Shown piece by piece: positions 8,921 through 17,315 of a DNA stretch of 64,000 nt. Numbering within the stretch: position 1 is the first letter of the stretch; each line of letters opens with the position of its first letter. The notes beneath the pieces are model-generated. The model was given only the letters and a program-made list of their open reading frames with translations, ran no database searches and was not told the DNA's origin. Position numbers and translations under genes: made by a program. Origin of the DNA: Fodinibacter sp963730365 (GTDB lineage: Bacteria; Actinomycetota; Actinomycetes; Actinomycetales; Dermatophilaceae); the NCBI GenBank assembly GCA_963730365.1, contig CAVSRM010000015.1, positions 124,001 to 188,000 of the forward strand, read 5' to 3'.

Positions 8921-9066
8921 GCGTGGGTGCTCCTCAGTTCGTGACGGGCGAGTGGCCCGGCGCACTCGGGCGGGCCGCCGGACCTGCCCAGCATCCTGTC
9001 ACTGAACCGTGGTCCGGGGCACCCGGCGCAGCGGGGACCCTCGTCGGGGACGATGGCACCACGCCC

Positions 9067-9072
9067 TATCGT
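9067..9072 (+). promoter_or_regulatory. -10 hexamer TATCGT, leaderless start
   Basis: It lies 6 nt before ATG 9079, in the 158-bp divergent gap opposite lpd. Confidence 0.55.
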
Positions 9073-9078
9073 GTGGGG

Positions 9079-9402
9079 ATGGCCTGGTGGAGACGCAGCC
9101 GGAAGGACGAGGCCCCGCACGGAGGCGGGGACCTCTCGAGCGCCCGTGCCCACCTCGAGGAATTCGTGGCGTCGCGTCGCGGTGTCGAGGCCTACGTCGA
9201 GCCGGCGACGAACATCACGGCCACGACCCTCGTCCTCATCGCGCACGACGGTGAGTGGACCCGTCGGGCCCTGCCGTCCCGCCCGCAGGCGTTCGATGTG
9301 GCCAGGTCACTGGGCATCCCGGTCTACGACGTGAACCAGACGGGCTATCCCGCGAGGATGCGGCGGTGGACCTCGCAGCAGCGAAAACCGCCGAGGCGCT
9401 GA
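9079..9402 (+). CDS. Conserved actinobacterial protein of unknown function
   Basis: A 107-residue protein I cannot assign to a named family. The N-terminus is basic (MAWWRRSRKDE). The rest looks like a small alpha/beta domain with a strand ATTLVLIAHDGEWTRR and LGIPVYDVNQTGYPARMRRW near the end. No signal peptide, membrane helix or metal motif is seen. The start is set by TATCGT 6 nt upstream. It is transcribed divergently from lpd, with the DUF5302 gene 94 nt downstream. Confidence 0.7.
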   Translation: MAWWRRSRKDEAPHGGGDLSSARAHLEEFVASRRGVEAYVEPATNITATTLVLIAHDGEWTRRALPSRPQAFDVARSLGIPVYDVNQTGYPARMRRWTSQQRKPPRR

Positions 9403-9496
9403 GCCGGTCGCCCCGGAGCGCGGGAATCGTGGTGGAGGCGGAGCCGAGAGCCTGCCATGGTGGGGTTGACCGATGCCCCCGCTGGAAGGACCCACC

Positions 9497-9688
9497 ATGT
9501 CAGCCGCGAAGAAGCCCCGCCCCGCCGTCGACGACGACGTCAAGGCGAAGTACCGTGCCGCGCTCGATGCCAAGCAGGCCCACGGGGGAGCGGACGTGTC
9601 CGACCACGCGGACCACGCGAAGGTCGACCACGCGCACGGTCCGGAGACCACGGCGCGCGAGCAGATGTTCCGCCGCAAGAGCGGCTGA
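9497..9688 (+). CDS. DUF5302-like small protein
   Basis: A 63-residue, highly charged and probably disordered protein, with VKAKYRAALDAKQ near the start and a terminal HGPETTAREQMFRRKSG. The MFRRKSG-type ending is characteristic of actinobacterial DUF5302. Function is unknown. ATG 9497 follows AAGGA at a usable distance. It is convergent with pepA, whose stop is 30 nt away. Confidence 0.75.
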   Translation: MSAAKKPRPAVDDDVKAKYRAALDAKQAHGGADVSDHADHAKVDHAHGPETTAREQMFRRKSG

Positions 9689-9718
9689 CGCTTCCCGACC
9701 TTCCCCGGGCGCCCGAGG

Positions 9719-11248
9719 TCAGGGCGTGTGGGACTCCACGAGGCTGACCAGCGTGCCCACACCGAAGCCGGTGCCGCCCTTGGGGTGGTGGCCCTTGGCT
9801 CCCTTGTCGTTGAACGCCGGGCCCGCGATGTCGACGTGGGCCCAGGGGATGCCTTCCCCGACGAACTCCTTGAGGAAGAGTCCGGCGGTGAGCATGCCGC
9901 CGTCGCGGTCGCCCTTGTGCGCGATGTCGGCGGTGGGGGTGTCGAGCTTGGCCCGCAGCTCCACCGGGAGGGGCATGGGCCAGGCGCCCTCGCCCGCGCG
10001 GTCCGCCGCTGCCACGACCGTGCCACGGAAGTCGTCGTCGTTGCCCATGACCCCGGCGATGTCGGTGCCCAGGGCCACCACCTGCGCGCCCGTGAGCGTC
10101 GCGATGTCGACGATCCAGTCGGGGGACTTCTCGCTCGCCAGGCAGATGCCGTCGCCGAGGACCATCCGTCCCTCCGCGTCGGTGTCCAGGATCTCGACGC
10201 TGGTGCCGTCACGCATGACGACGACGTCGCTCGGGCGCTGGGCGGTGCCGCTCGGCATGTTCTCGGCGAGGCAGAGGTAGCCGGTGACCGCGACGGGCAG
10301 GTCGAGCTCCGCGGCGGCGAGCACGGCCGCGGCGACGGCTGCGGCGCCCGCCATGTCGCACTTCATCGTCACCATGCCGCTCGAGGGCTTGATGTTCAGA
10401 CCCCCCGAGTCGAACGTGATGCCCTTGCCGACGAGTGCGACCGAACCGGTCGCGTCCGGAGGTGACCACGACATCGTGACGATGCGCGGCGGGTTGGCCG
10501 ACCCCTGGCCGACGCCGACGATGCCGCCGAAGCCTCCCTTGCCGAGGGCCTTGTCGTCCAGGACCGACACGGTGAGCTTGGCGGTCGATGCCGTCGCCCG
10601 CTTCTTGACGTTGTCCGCGAAGGACTGGGGGTAGAGGAGGTTGGGCGGGGTGTTGACGAGATCGCGCGCCCAGTCGCGGGCCGACCCCAGGACGGCGGCG
10701 CGGGAGACGGCATCCTTGGCCGCCCTGCCCTGGCCCGTGCCGGAGACGACGACGACGCGCGGCCCCGCGCCCACGGAGCTCGCGCCCTTGGCCGCGCCGC
10801 GGCGGCCGAAGGTCAGGGGTGCGCCCTTGTCGTAGACGTAGCAGCCGGCGTACGCCCCGTCGGCGACCGCCGACAGGCTCTCGACGTCGGGGGTGGGCAG
10901 CGCGACCGCGACGGACTTCTTGCCGCGCACCGTGCGCAGTGCCACGCCAGCGGCGCGGCGCAGGGCGGGGTGCGGGTAGGAGGGACGGGTCGTGGTGCCC
11001 TCACCGAGACCGGTGAGCACGACGGAGGTCGCCTTGACGCCGGGCACCGCGACCACGCGGAGCACCTCGTCGGCCCGCCCGGTCGCGTCGAGGTCGGACA
11101 GCACCGCCTGGAGGTGCACGACCGCCTTGCGGGGGAGTCCGTGACCGGTGGCCAGGTCCGGACCGTCGGGGGTGCTGACCGAGCCGACGACGAGGGCCTC
11201 GACGGCGATCTCGGCAGGGGTACGGGTGGTGAGCGACAAGGAGGTCAT
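9719..11248 (-). CDS. pepA: Leucyl aminopeptidase (M17)
   Basis: A 509-residue cytosolic two-metal aminopeptidase that removes N-terminal residues, mainly leucine. The C-terminal catalytic domain shows VGKGITFDSGGLNIKPS, MKCDMAGA and DTDAEGRMVL; the last is the family signature (NTDAEGR) with Asp for Asn. The N-terminal domain (about residues 1-165) is divergent, as usual. ATG 11248 is supported by TAGTCT 6 nt upstream. It is divergent from gcvT; the 55-bp gap holds both promoters. Confidence 0.95.
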   Translation of the reverse strand: MTSLSLTTRTPAEIAVEALVVGSVSTPDGPDLATGHGLPRKAVVHLQAVLSDLDATGRADEVLRVVAVPGVKATSVVLTGLGEGTTTRPSYPHPALRRAAGVALRTVRGKKSVAVALPTPDVESLSAVADGAYAGCYVYDKGAPLTFGRRGAAKGASSVGAGPRVVVVSGTGQGRAAKDAVSRAAVLGSARDWARDLVNTPPNLLYPQSFADNVKKRATASTAKLTVSVLDDKALGKGGFGGIVGVGQGSANPPRIVTMSWSPPDATGSVALVGKGITFDSGGLNIKPSSGMVTMKCDMAGAAAVAAAVLAAAELDLPVAVTGYLCLAENMPSGTAQRPSDVVVMRDGTSVEILDTDAEGRMVLGDGICLASEKSPDWIVDIATLTGAQVVALGTDIAGVMGNDDDFRGTVVAAADRAGEGAWPMPLPVELRAKLDTPTADIAHKGDRDGGMLTAGLFLKEFVGEGIPWAHVDIAGPAFNDKGAKGHHPKGGTGFGVGTLVSLVESHTP

Positions 11249-11254
11249 GGCGTC

Positions 11255-11260
11255 AGACTA
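11255..11260 (-). promoter_or_regulatory. -10 hexamer TAGTCT, leaderless start for pepA
   Basis: On the minus strand it lies 6 nt before ATG 11248. Confidence 0.55.
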
Positions 11261-11290
11261 GCGACCGCGCCGATGGCGCCCGCCACGCGG

Positions 11291-11296
11291 TAACGT
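11291..11296 (+). promoter_or_regulatory. -10 hexamer TAACGT, leaderless start for gcvT
   Basis: It lies 7 nt before ATG 11304 and favours that start over GTG 11295, which overlaps the hexamer. Confidence 0.55.
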
Positions 11297-11303
11297 GCCG
11301 AGC

Positions 11304-12407
11304 ATGACCGACCTCCTTCGCTCGCCGCTCCATGACCGGCACGTCGCGCTCGGCGCCAAGATGGCCGACTTCGGCGGATGGTCCATGCCCATCGAGTACC
11401 CGGGGGGTGGTGTCGTCGCCGAGCACACGGCGGTGCGGGAACGGGTCGGCATCTTCGACGTCTCCCACCTGGGCAAGGCGCGGGTCTCCGGGCCCGGCGC
11501 CGCCGACTTCGTCAACGCCTGCCTGACCAACGACCTGCGGCGGATCGGCCCGGGGCAGGCGCAGTACACGATGTGCTGCGTCGACTCCGGCGGGGTCGTC
11601 GACGACCTCATCGCCTACCTCCGGTCGGACGAGGACGTCTTCCTCATCCCGAATGCCGCCAACACCGGTCGGGTCGTCGACCTCCTCGCGGCCGCCGCGC
11701 CCCCCGGGGTCGTGGTGGAGAACCTCCACGACCGCTACGGCGTCATCGCCGTCCAGGGCCCACGATCCGACGAGGTGTTGCGCAGTCTCGGTCTCCCCGT
11801 CGACCACGACTACATGAGCTTCGTGGAGACGAGCTGGGACGACCTGCCCGTCATCGTCTGCCGCACGGGCTACACGGGGGAGCGGGGCTACGAGATCGTC
11901 CCGCCGTGGGACGTCGCGGGCGCGGTCTGGGACGCCCTCGTGGAAGCCGTGGGCAAGCAGGACGGCAAGCCGTGCGGCCTGGGGGCGCGCGACACCCTGC
12001 GCACCGAGATGGGTTACCCGCTCCACGGTAACGACCTGTCGCTCGACATCACGCCCGTCATGGCGGGCGCTGCCTGGGCCGTCGGCTGGGACAAGGAGAG
12101 CTTCTGGGGCAAGGAGAGCCTCACGGCCGAGCGCGCCGCCAAGCAGACCCGGCTGATGCGGGGGCTGGTCGTGACCGGGCGCGGGATCCCACGCCCGCAC
12201 TGTGAGGTCCGGGACTCCACGGGCGCCGTGGTGGGGGAGGTCACCTCGGGAACCTTCTCCCCGACCCGTCGCCAGGGCGTCGCGCTCGCCCTCCTCGACC
12301 GTTCGGTCACCCTCGGCGACGACGTCGTCGTCGACGTGCGGGGGCGGGCCGTGCCGGCGACGGTGAGCAAGCCTCCGTTCGTCGAGGTGGGGGTGCGGCA
12401 GTCATGA
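11304..12407 (+). CDS. gcvT: Aminomethyltransferase, glycine cleavage T protein
   Basis: The 367-residue T protein transfers the aminomethyl carbon from H-protein lipoamide to tetrahydrofolate. Family features include MADFGGWSMPIEY near the N-terminus, ARDTLRTEMGYPLHGNDL, and EVTSGTFSPT in the C-terminal barrel. The folate-binding region resembles GcvT, not the YgfZ paralogue. The P and H genes are not in this window. The stop overlaps the next start by 4 nt (ATGA), so a 71-residue protein is translationally coupled to it. Confidence 0.93.
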   Translation: MTDLLRSPLHDRHVALGAKMADFGGWSMPIEYPGGGVVAEHTAVRERVGIFDVSHLGKARVSGPGAADFVNACLTNDLRRIGPGQAQYTMCCVDSGGVVDDLIAYLRSDEDVFLIPNAANTGRVVDLLAAAAPPGVVVENLHDRYGVIAVQGPRSDEVLRSLGLPVDHDYMSFVETSWDDLPVIVCRTGYTGERGYEIVPPWDVAGAVWDALVEAVGKQDGKPCGLGARDTLRTEMGYPLHGNDLSLDITPVMAGAAWAVGWDKESFWGKESLTAERAAKQTRLMRGLVVTGRGIPRPHCEVRDSTGAVVGEVTSGTFSPTRRQGVALALLDRSVTLGDDVVVDVRGRAVPATVSKPPFVEVGVRQS

Positions 12408-12619
12408 GCGAGGCCTGGAGCTGGACCTACGAGGACGGCGAGGGTGCCGAGATGAGCGGCGCGCCCCTGGCCGACACGGCCTTCCCCACCCAGTCCGACG
12501 CCGAGAGCTGGTTCGGCGAGGTGTGGCACGAACTGTCCGATGCCGGCGTGGCCGCAGTCACGCTGCACCGTGACGGGGAGAAGGTCTACGGCCCGATGAG
12601 CCTGGAGACGCCCACGTAG
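12404..12619 (+). CDS. Small acidic protein coupled to gcvT, unknown function
   Basis: A 71-residue protein beginning MSEAWSWTYEDGEGAEM, with FPTQSDAESWFGEVWHELSDAGV and a C-terminal VTLHRDGEKVYGPMSL. It has no signal peptide or metal site. The ATGA overlap with gcvT is good evidence that it is translated. I do not recognise a characterised family; it looks like a small conserved actinobacterial protein. It is convergent with the L,D-transpeptidase gene. Confidence 0.75.
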   Translation: MSEAWSWTYEDGEGAEMSGAPLADTAFPTQSDAESWFGEVWHELSDAGVAAVTLHRDGEKVYGPMSLETPT

Positions 12620-12661
12620 CCCCGGAGCACGACGAGACCCGGAGAACGACGAGCCGGCGGC

Positions 12662-14080
12662 TCACCGGTGGGTGGTCACCGGGGTGCCGATCGGTGCGAA
12701 GTCGTAGATCCACTTCGCCACGTCCACCGGCAGGTTGATGCACCCGTGTGACGCCGAGTAGCCGAACGAGGAGCGCCACGGTGCCCCGTGGAGGGCGTAG
12801 CCGCGGTGGAAGAACGAGGTCCACGGCACGTCCTCGGTCTCGTACGGGGTGCCGTCCGCGTTGGTACCCCGCATCGTCATCAGGGGGTTCTTGAGGTAGA
12901 CCTTGAAGGTGCCGACGACGGTGGGGGTCTCGCCGGCCCCGTCGACCATCGTGATCGGGCCCCTGACGACCTTGGCCCCCACGTACGCGGTCATCGTGTG
13001 CTTGGTGAGGTCGACGTCGATCCACTTCTCGCCCTCGGCCGCGGGATACGCGAGCTTCTCGGCCCCGACCGCAACCGTGCGCTGGTTCCAGGTCGCGGCG
13101 AGCGTGTCGTACTCGAAGTCGCCCGAGTAGTCCTTGCCGGCCGCGAGCGCCTTCGTGGCCGCCGTGGCGAGCGCGTCGGCATTGGACACGACCCGTCCGT
13201 CGCGGGCCTCGTCGACGACGCTGAGCACCGCGCCGGCGGCGCTGACGTTGCGCAGGCCGGAGTGCGGCTCGGTCTTCGCGTCCTCGGCCAGGGAGCCCAC
13301 CCAGGACTGGACCTCTTCGGCATCCAGGGTCGGGCTGCCCGGGACTCCGTCGGTGGTCGGGACGCTCACCCAGGACGCACGCACCGTCGCCGAGGGCGAG
13401 TGGCTCTCTGAGCCGTCGGACACGGTGAGTGTGGCGGAGGCGATCGCGTTGGCCTTCGTGGCGACCTTCTCGGCCGCTCCCGTCGTCACCGTGGGGGTGG
13501 TCTCGACGAACGTCACGTCGGCCGTGGCGGGCGACAGCGTCCGGGCCGCGTCCTCGACGACGTCCTGGAAGCTCTCCGGAGCGACCGTGTGGCCGGCGAC
13601 CGCCGGGGTGACCTCGAAGGACGTCGTGTCGGCGTCGAGCCCCACGCTGGCGTTCCGGCCGACCCTGTCGGACCGCTCGACCAGCTCGGTGGCGACCTCG
13701 TCGACGGTGGTGGGGTCGGTCACGACCACGGCGGCCACGTCGTTGGAGGAGACGAGCGAGGTCGCGTAGGAGGCCCAGGACTGGTTGGGGGCGAAGACCG
13801 CGTCCACGGTGGCGTCGACGTCGACCGTGTAGCCGAGGTCGGCGAGGTGCTCGGTCTGCGTGGTGCCGTCGGCGTCGACCGTGATCGTCACACCCGTGGC
13901 GCGATCGCGCACCGACTCCGTGACGTCGGCACGGGTCATTCCGGCCACTGACACGCCGGCGACGCTGCTCCCGGGCAGGGCGCGCTCCTGGTAGTGGTTC
14001 GCGTACGCCACCCCGGCCGCACCGATGACCATCGGCACCGCGATCGCCGTGGTCAGCAGCACCCTCCTGCGCGTCCCCAT
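12662..14080 (-). CDS. L,D-transpeptidase (YkuD) with PG_binding_4-like domains
   Basis: A 472-residue exported cell-wall enzyme. An N-terminal signal anchor (residues 1-27, MGTRRRVLLTTAIAV...) precedes about 300 residues resembling peptidoglycan-binding PG_binding_4 repeats. The YkuD domain follows, with HGAPW and SASHGCINLP carrying the catalytic cysteine at C447. These enzymes form 3-3 cross-links or attach partners to peptidoglycan. This architecture differs from the Ig-domain LdtMt type. ATG 14080 gives the natural signal anchor; the frame is open to 14173 without support. Upstream on the same strand is the DUF3043 gene. Confidence 0.9.
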   Translation of the reverse strand: MGTRRRVLLTTAIAVPMVIGAAGVAYANHYQERALPGSSVAGVSVAGMTRADVTESVRDRATGVTITVDADGTTQTEHLADLGYTVDVDATVDAVFAPNQSWASYATSLVSSNDVAAVVVTDPTTVDEVATELVERSDRVGRNASVGLDADTTSFEVTPAVAGHTVAPESFQDVVEDAARTLSPATADVTFVETTPTVTTGAAEKVATKANAIASATLTVSDGSESHSPSATVRASWVSVPTTDGVPGSPTLDAEEVQSWVGSLAEDAKTEPHSGLRNVSAAGAVLSVVDEARDGRVVSNADALATAATKALAAGKDYSGDFEYDTLAATWNQRTVAVGAEKLAYPAAEGEKWIDVDLTKHTMTAYVGAKVVRGPITMVDGAGETPTVVGTFKVYLKNPLMTMRGTNADGTPYETEDVPWTSFFHRGYALHGAPWRSSFGYSASHGCINLPVDVAKWIYDFAPIGTPVTTHR

Positions 14081-14203
14081 CGTCCTGCCGTGTACCCTTC
14101 CGTGGCTCCTGGCGCAACCTGCACCAGCTTCCATGGTGCCGCATCCATGGCCACATCGACGAAACCTGTCCACCGGCGCGGCGTGCGCCTGGGGGCCGTG
14201 GGG

Positions 14204-14222
14204 CGGGAGATCACCGCTCCCG
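14204..14222 (-). terminator. Weak hairpin after the DUF3043 gene
   Basis: CGGGAG (14204-14209) pairs with CTCCCG (14217-14222) around a 7-nt loop, just past the DUF3043 stop. There is no T-run. Confidence 0.25.
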
Positions 14223-14230
14223 GGGGTGGT

Positions 14231-14806
14231 TCAGCTGGGGAACTGGCCGCGCTGCACCTGAGGCCGGGGCATCCGCGTCCGGCGCATCTGGAAGGCGCGC
14301 ATCGCGGCATACATCCCGTTGCCCTTCCCGGTGCCCTCGCCGAACTTCTCGTCCAGGTTGCCCTTCAGCCGTCGCCACATGAGGAAGGTGTCGAGGATGG
14401 CGATACCCAGGATCGTGTAGGTCAGGGCCGTGACCATGAGCAGGATCGTGCTCGTGCGGAAGAAGCTCAGCGCGAGGACGACGAGCATCACCGGCAGCAT
14501 GAACTCGGCGAGGTTGCGCCTGGCGTCGATGTAGTCGCGGACGTAGCGTCGCACCGGCCCCTTGTCGCGTGGGGGCAGGTCGGCCTCCGCGCCGGTGATC
14601 ATGGCCTTGCGGGTGCGTGCCGCCTGCTCGCCCCGCTTGGCCTTGTCGACCTGCTTGGCCTGCTTGCGGTCGGCGTTCACGAGGGGTTGCTTGCGGGCGG
14701 CCTCCTGGTCGCGCCGCTTCGGCGTGGGGCGGTTCTTGGCGCCCTCACGCTGGGGGTGGGCCTCGTCGACGAGCTGGTCGTTGGTCGTCTTGCTGCGTCC
14801 GAACAC
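14231..14806 (-). CDS. DUF3043 membrane protein
   Basis: A 191-residue protein. A basic, Gln/Lys-rich N-terminal half (GAKNRPTPKRRDQEAARKQ) leads to YVRDYIDARRN, followed by two membrane helices (about residues 100-122 and 124-142) and a basic tail. This layout matches actinobacterial DUF3043; function is unknown, with a cell-envelope role possible. GTG 14806 is supported by TACAGT 6 nt upstream. It is divergent from the M20 dipeptidase. Confidence 0.85.
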   Translation of the reverse strand: MFGRSKTTNDQLVDEAHPQREGAKNRPTPKRRDQEAARKQPLVNADRKQAKQVDKAKRGEQAARTRKAMITGAEADLPPRDKGPVRRYVRDYIDARRNLAEFMLPVMLVVLALSFFRTSTILLMVTALTYTILGIAILDTFLMWRRLKGNLDEKFGEGTGKGNGMYAAMRAFQMRRTRMPRPQVQRGQFPS

Positions 14807-14812
14807 CCCTCC

Positions 14813-14818
14813 ACTGTA
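14813..14818 (-). promoter_or_regulatory. -10 hexamer TACAGT, leaderless start for DUF3043
   Basis: On the minus strand it lies 6 nt before GTG 14806. Confidence 0.5.
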
Positions 14819-14874
14819 GGCGTACCACCGGGGATGCCGTGCACGCGTCCGGACACGCCCTCCGGATCGCTGGG

Positions 14875-14880
14875 TAAGGT
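14875..14880 (+). promoter_or_regulatory. -10 hexamer TAAGGT, leaderless start for the dipeptidase
   Basis: It lies 7 nt before GTG 14888. AGGA is also present just before the start, so leadered translation is possible. Confidence 0.5.
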
Positions 14881-14887
14881 CTCAGGA

Positions 14888-16261
14888 GTGACCGACGTGC
14901 TCCCCGCTGACCAGATCGCCGCCCTCCGCGAGACCATCGCCGACCTCATGCCGCAGGTCCGCAGCGACCTCGAGGCCCTCACCCGCATCCCGAGCGTGTC
15001 GCTGGACGCCTTCGACCAGGCGCAGGTCGAGGCCAGTGCCGAGGCGACCGCTGCCCTGCTGCGTGCTGAGGGACTCGACGTCGACATCGTCCGGGAGGGC
15101 GGACGTCCTGCGGTGATCGGACACGTGGACGGCCCGCCGGGCTCGCCCACGGTCATGCTCTACGCGCACCACGACGTGCAACCCCCCGGTGACGAGGCCC
15201 TGTGGGACAGCCCGGCGTTCGAGCCCACCGAGCGGGGTGGTCGGCTCTACGGCCGCGGTGCCGCCGACGACAAGGCCGGTGTCATGGCGCACGTCGCCGC
15301 CCTGCGCGCTCACGCCGGATCGCTCCCCGTGGGTGTCACGGTATTCGTCGAGGGCGAGGAGGAGATCGGGTCGGAGTCGCTGCCGAGGATCCTCGAGCGT
15401 CACGGCGAGAGGCTGCGCGCCGACGCCATCGTGCTGGCCGACTCGACCAACTGGGACATCGGGGAACCCGCCCTCACGACGACGCTGCGTGGCATGGTGC
15501 GGGCGGTCGTCACCGTCTCCACCCTCGACCACGGCGTCCACTCGGGGATGTTCGGAGGAGCGGTACCTGACGCGATCACCGCTCTCGTGCGGCTGCTCGC
15601 GACCCTGCACGACGACGAGGGCAACGTGGCCGTCGCGGGCCTGCGCTCCGGCCGGGCCGCGGACCTCGACTTCTCGGAGGAGCGGCTGCGCGGCGAGTCC
15701 GGGCTCCTCGACGGGGTCGAGACGATCGGCTCGGGCCCGCTGCTGTCCCGGCTCTGGACCAAGCCGTCGATCACGACGATCGGCATCGACGCCCCGACCA
15801 TCGCGACCTCGTCGAACACCCTCGTCCCGACGGCGGCCGCCAAGGTCTCGATGCGCATCGCGCCCGACGAGATCGATACCGAGGCCTTCGAGCTGCTCCG
15901 CACCCACCTGCTCGAGCACGCGCCCTGGGGCGCCACGGTGGAGGTGACGTTCGACGAGGGTGGCCTGGGCTTCGCAGCGGATGCCGCCGGTCCGGTCTAC
16001 GACCAGGCGCGAGCGGCATTCCGCGACGCGTGGGGAGTGCAGCCGGTCGACATCGGCGTCGGCGGGTCGATCCCGTTCGTCGCGGCCTTCGCCGCGCAGT
16101 TCCCCGAGGCGGCGATCCTCGTCACCGGGGTCGAGGACCCCGACGCCCGCGCCCACGGGGCGAACGAGTCCCTGCACCTGGGTGAGTTCGAGAAGGTGTG
16201 CGTGGCCGAGGCCGTGCTGCTCGCCCGGCTCGGGGCGCTGCCCAGGGAGGGTCGCGAATGA
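14888..16261 (+). CDS. M20 family metallodipeptidase
   Basis: A 457-residue cytosolic di-zinc peptidase. Metal-site motifs are HHDVQPPGDEALWDSP, GRGAADDKAGVMAH and EGEEEIGSESL; the dimerisation domain sits between, and a final histidine lies in ANESLHLGE. Relatives cleave dipeptides or acylated amino acids. The reading frame extends much further upstream as a shadow. GTG 14888 is chosen because the protein-like sequence starts there and TAAGGT sits 7 nt upstream. It overlaps the next gene by ATGA. Confidence 0.93.
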   Translation: MTDVLPADQIAALRETIADLMPQVRSDLEALTRIPSVSLDAFDQAQVEASAEATAALLRAEGLDVDIVREGGRPAVIGHVDGPPGSPTVMLYAHHDVQPPGDEALWDSPAFEPTERGGRLYGRGAADDKAGVMAHVAALRAHAGSLPVGVTVFVEGEEEIGSESLPRILERHGERLRADAIVLADSTNWDIGEPALTTTLRGMVRAVVTVSTLDHGVHSGMFGGAVPDAITALVRLLATLHDDEGNVAVAGLRSGRAADLDFSEERLRGESGLLDGVETIGSGPLLSRLWTKPSITTIGIDAPTIATSSNTLVPTAAAKVSMRIAPDEIDTEAFELLRTHLLEHAPWGATVEVTFDEGGLGFAADAAGPVYDQARAAFRDAWGVQPVDIGVGGSIPFVAAFAAQFPEAAILVTGVEDPDARAHGANESLHLGEFEKVCVAEAVLLARLGALPREGRE

Positions 16262-17295
16262 GCCAGGGCAGCTACGTCGAGCCCGAGTTCCAACGCGACA
16301 CGACCTACATCACCGACCGGATCACCGCCGACGGCACGGGGGACTGGCCTGTCGAGCCCGGTCGCTACCGGCTCGTCGTCGCCCGGGCCTGCCCGTGGGC
16401 CAACCGCGCGATCATCGTCCGCCGCCTCCTCGGGCTCGAGGACGTGATCTCGATGGGCCTGTGCGGTCCCACCCACGACGCCGACAGCTGGACCTTCGAC
16501 CTGGATCCCGGCGAGGTCGATCCGGTGCTGGGCATCCCGCGGCTCAAGGACGCCTACGAGGCGCGCCGGCCGGGCTACTCCCGGGGGATCACCGTGCCGG
16601 CGATCGTCGACGTCCCGAGCGGCGAGGTCGTGACCAACGACTTCCCGGTCATGACCCTCGACCTCACCACCCAGTGGACCGAGCACCACCGACGGGGCGC
16701 CCCCGACCTCTACCCCGAGCAGCACCGGGACGAGATCGACGAGGTGAACGCCCGCGTGTACACCGAGGTGAACAACGGGGTCTACCGGTGCGGCTTCGCG
16801 GGCACCCAGCGCTCGTACGACGCGGCGTACGAGCGGTTGTTCACGGCCCTGGACTGGCTCGAGGACCGCCTGTCGACGCGGCGCTACCTGGTCGGGGACA
16901 CCGTCACCGAGGCCGACGTGCGGCTCTTCACCACCCTCGCGCGCTTCGACGCGGTCTACCACGGCCACTTCAAGTGCAACCGCACCAAGCTCACCGAGAT
17001 GCCGGTGTTGTGGGGGTATGCCCGAGACCTGTTCCAGACGCCGGGCTTCGGCGACACCACGGACTTCGTGCAGATCAAGAGCCACTACTACGAGGTTCAC
17101 CGCGACATCAACCCGACCGGGGTCGTTCCGGCCGGCCCCGACCTCTCCGGCTGGGGCACCCCTCACGGTCGCGAGGACCTCGGGGGTTCGCCGTTCGGGG
17201 AGGGGACCCCGCCGGGGCCGCCGTCCGCTTCGGAGCGGGTCCCCACGACCCACAACCCTCTCGTCGGGCAGGACGGTCTCGTCCTCGCCCCGTGA
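16258..17295 (+). CDS. Xi-class GST, glutathionyl-hydroquinone reductase-like
   Basis: A 345-residue cytosolic protein. The N-terminal thioredoxin-like domain has ARACPWANRAI, with the catalytic cysteine of the CPWA motif, and TNDFPVMTLDL. The C-terminal helical domain has TEADVRLFTTLARFDAVYHGHFKCN, typical of ECM4/YqjG. The family reduces glutathionyl- or related thiol-hydroquinones. Actinobacteria mostly use mycothiol, so the natural co-thiol is uncertain. ATG overlaps the dipeptidase TGA, so the two are co-translated. It is convergent with nadA. Confidence 0.9.
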   Translation: MSQGSYVEPEFQRDTTYITDRITADGTGDWPVEPGRYRLVVARACPWANRAIIVRRLLGLEDVISMGLCGPTHDADSWTFDLDPGEVDPVLGIPRLKDAYEARRPGYSRGITVPAIVDVPSGEVVTNDFPVMTLDLTTQWTEHHRRGAPDLYPEQHRDEIDEVNARVYTEVNNGVYRCGFAGTQRSYDAAYERLFTALDWLEDRLSTRRYLVGDTVTEADVRLFTTLARFDAVYHGHFKCNRTKLTEMPVLWGYARDLFQTPGFGDTTDFVQIKSHYYEVHRDINPTGVVPAGPDLSGWGTPHGREDLGGSPFGEGTPPGPPSASERVPTTHNPLVGQDGLVLAP

Positions 17296-17315
17296 CGCCA
17301 GGGGGCTGCGGTGGT

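Noticed and set aside
13994..14887. Long N-terminal extension of the M20 dipeptidase frame
   Set aside because: It overlaps the L,D-transpeptidase end and the DUF3043 gene on the other strand. The conserved peptidase begins at GTG 14888 behind a TAAGGT hexamer.
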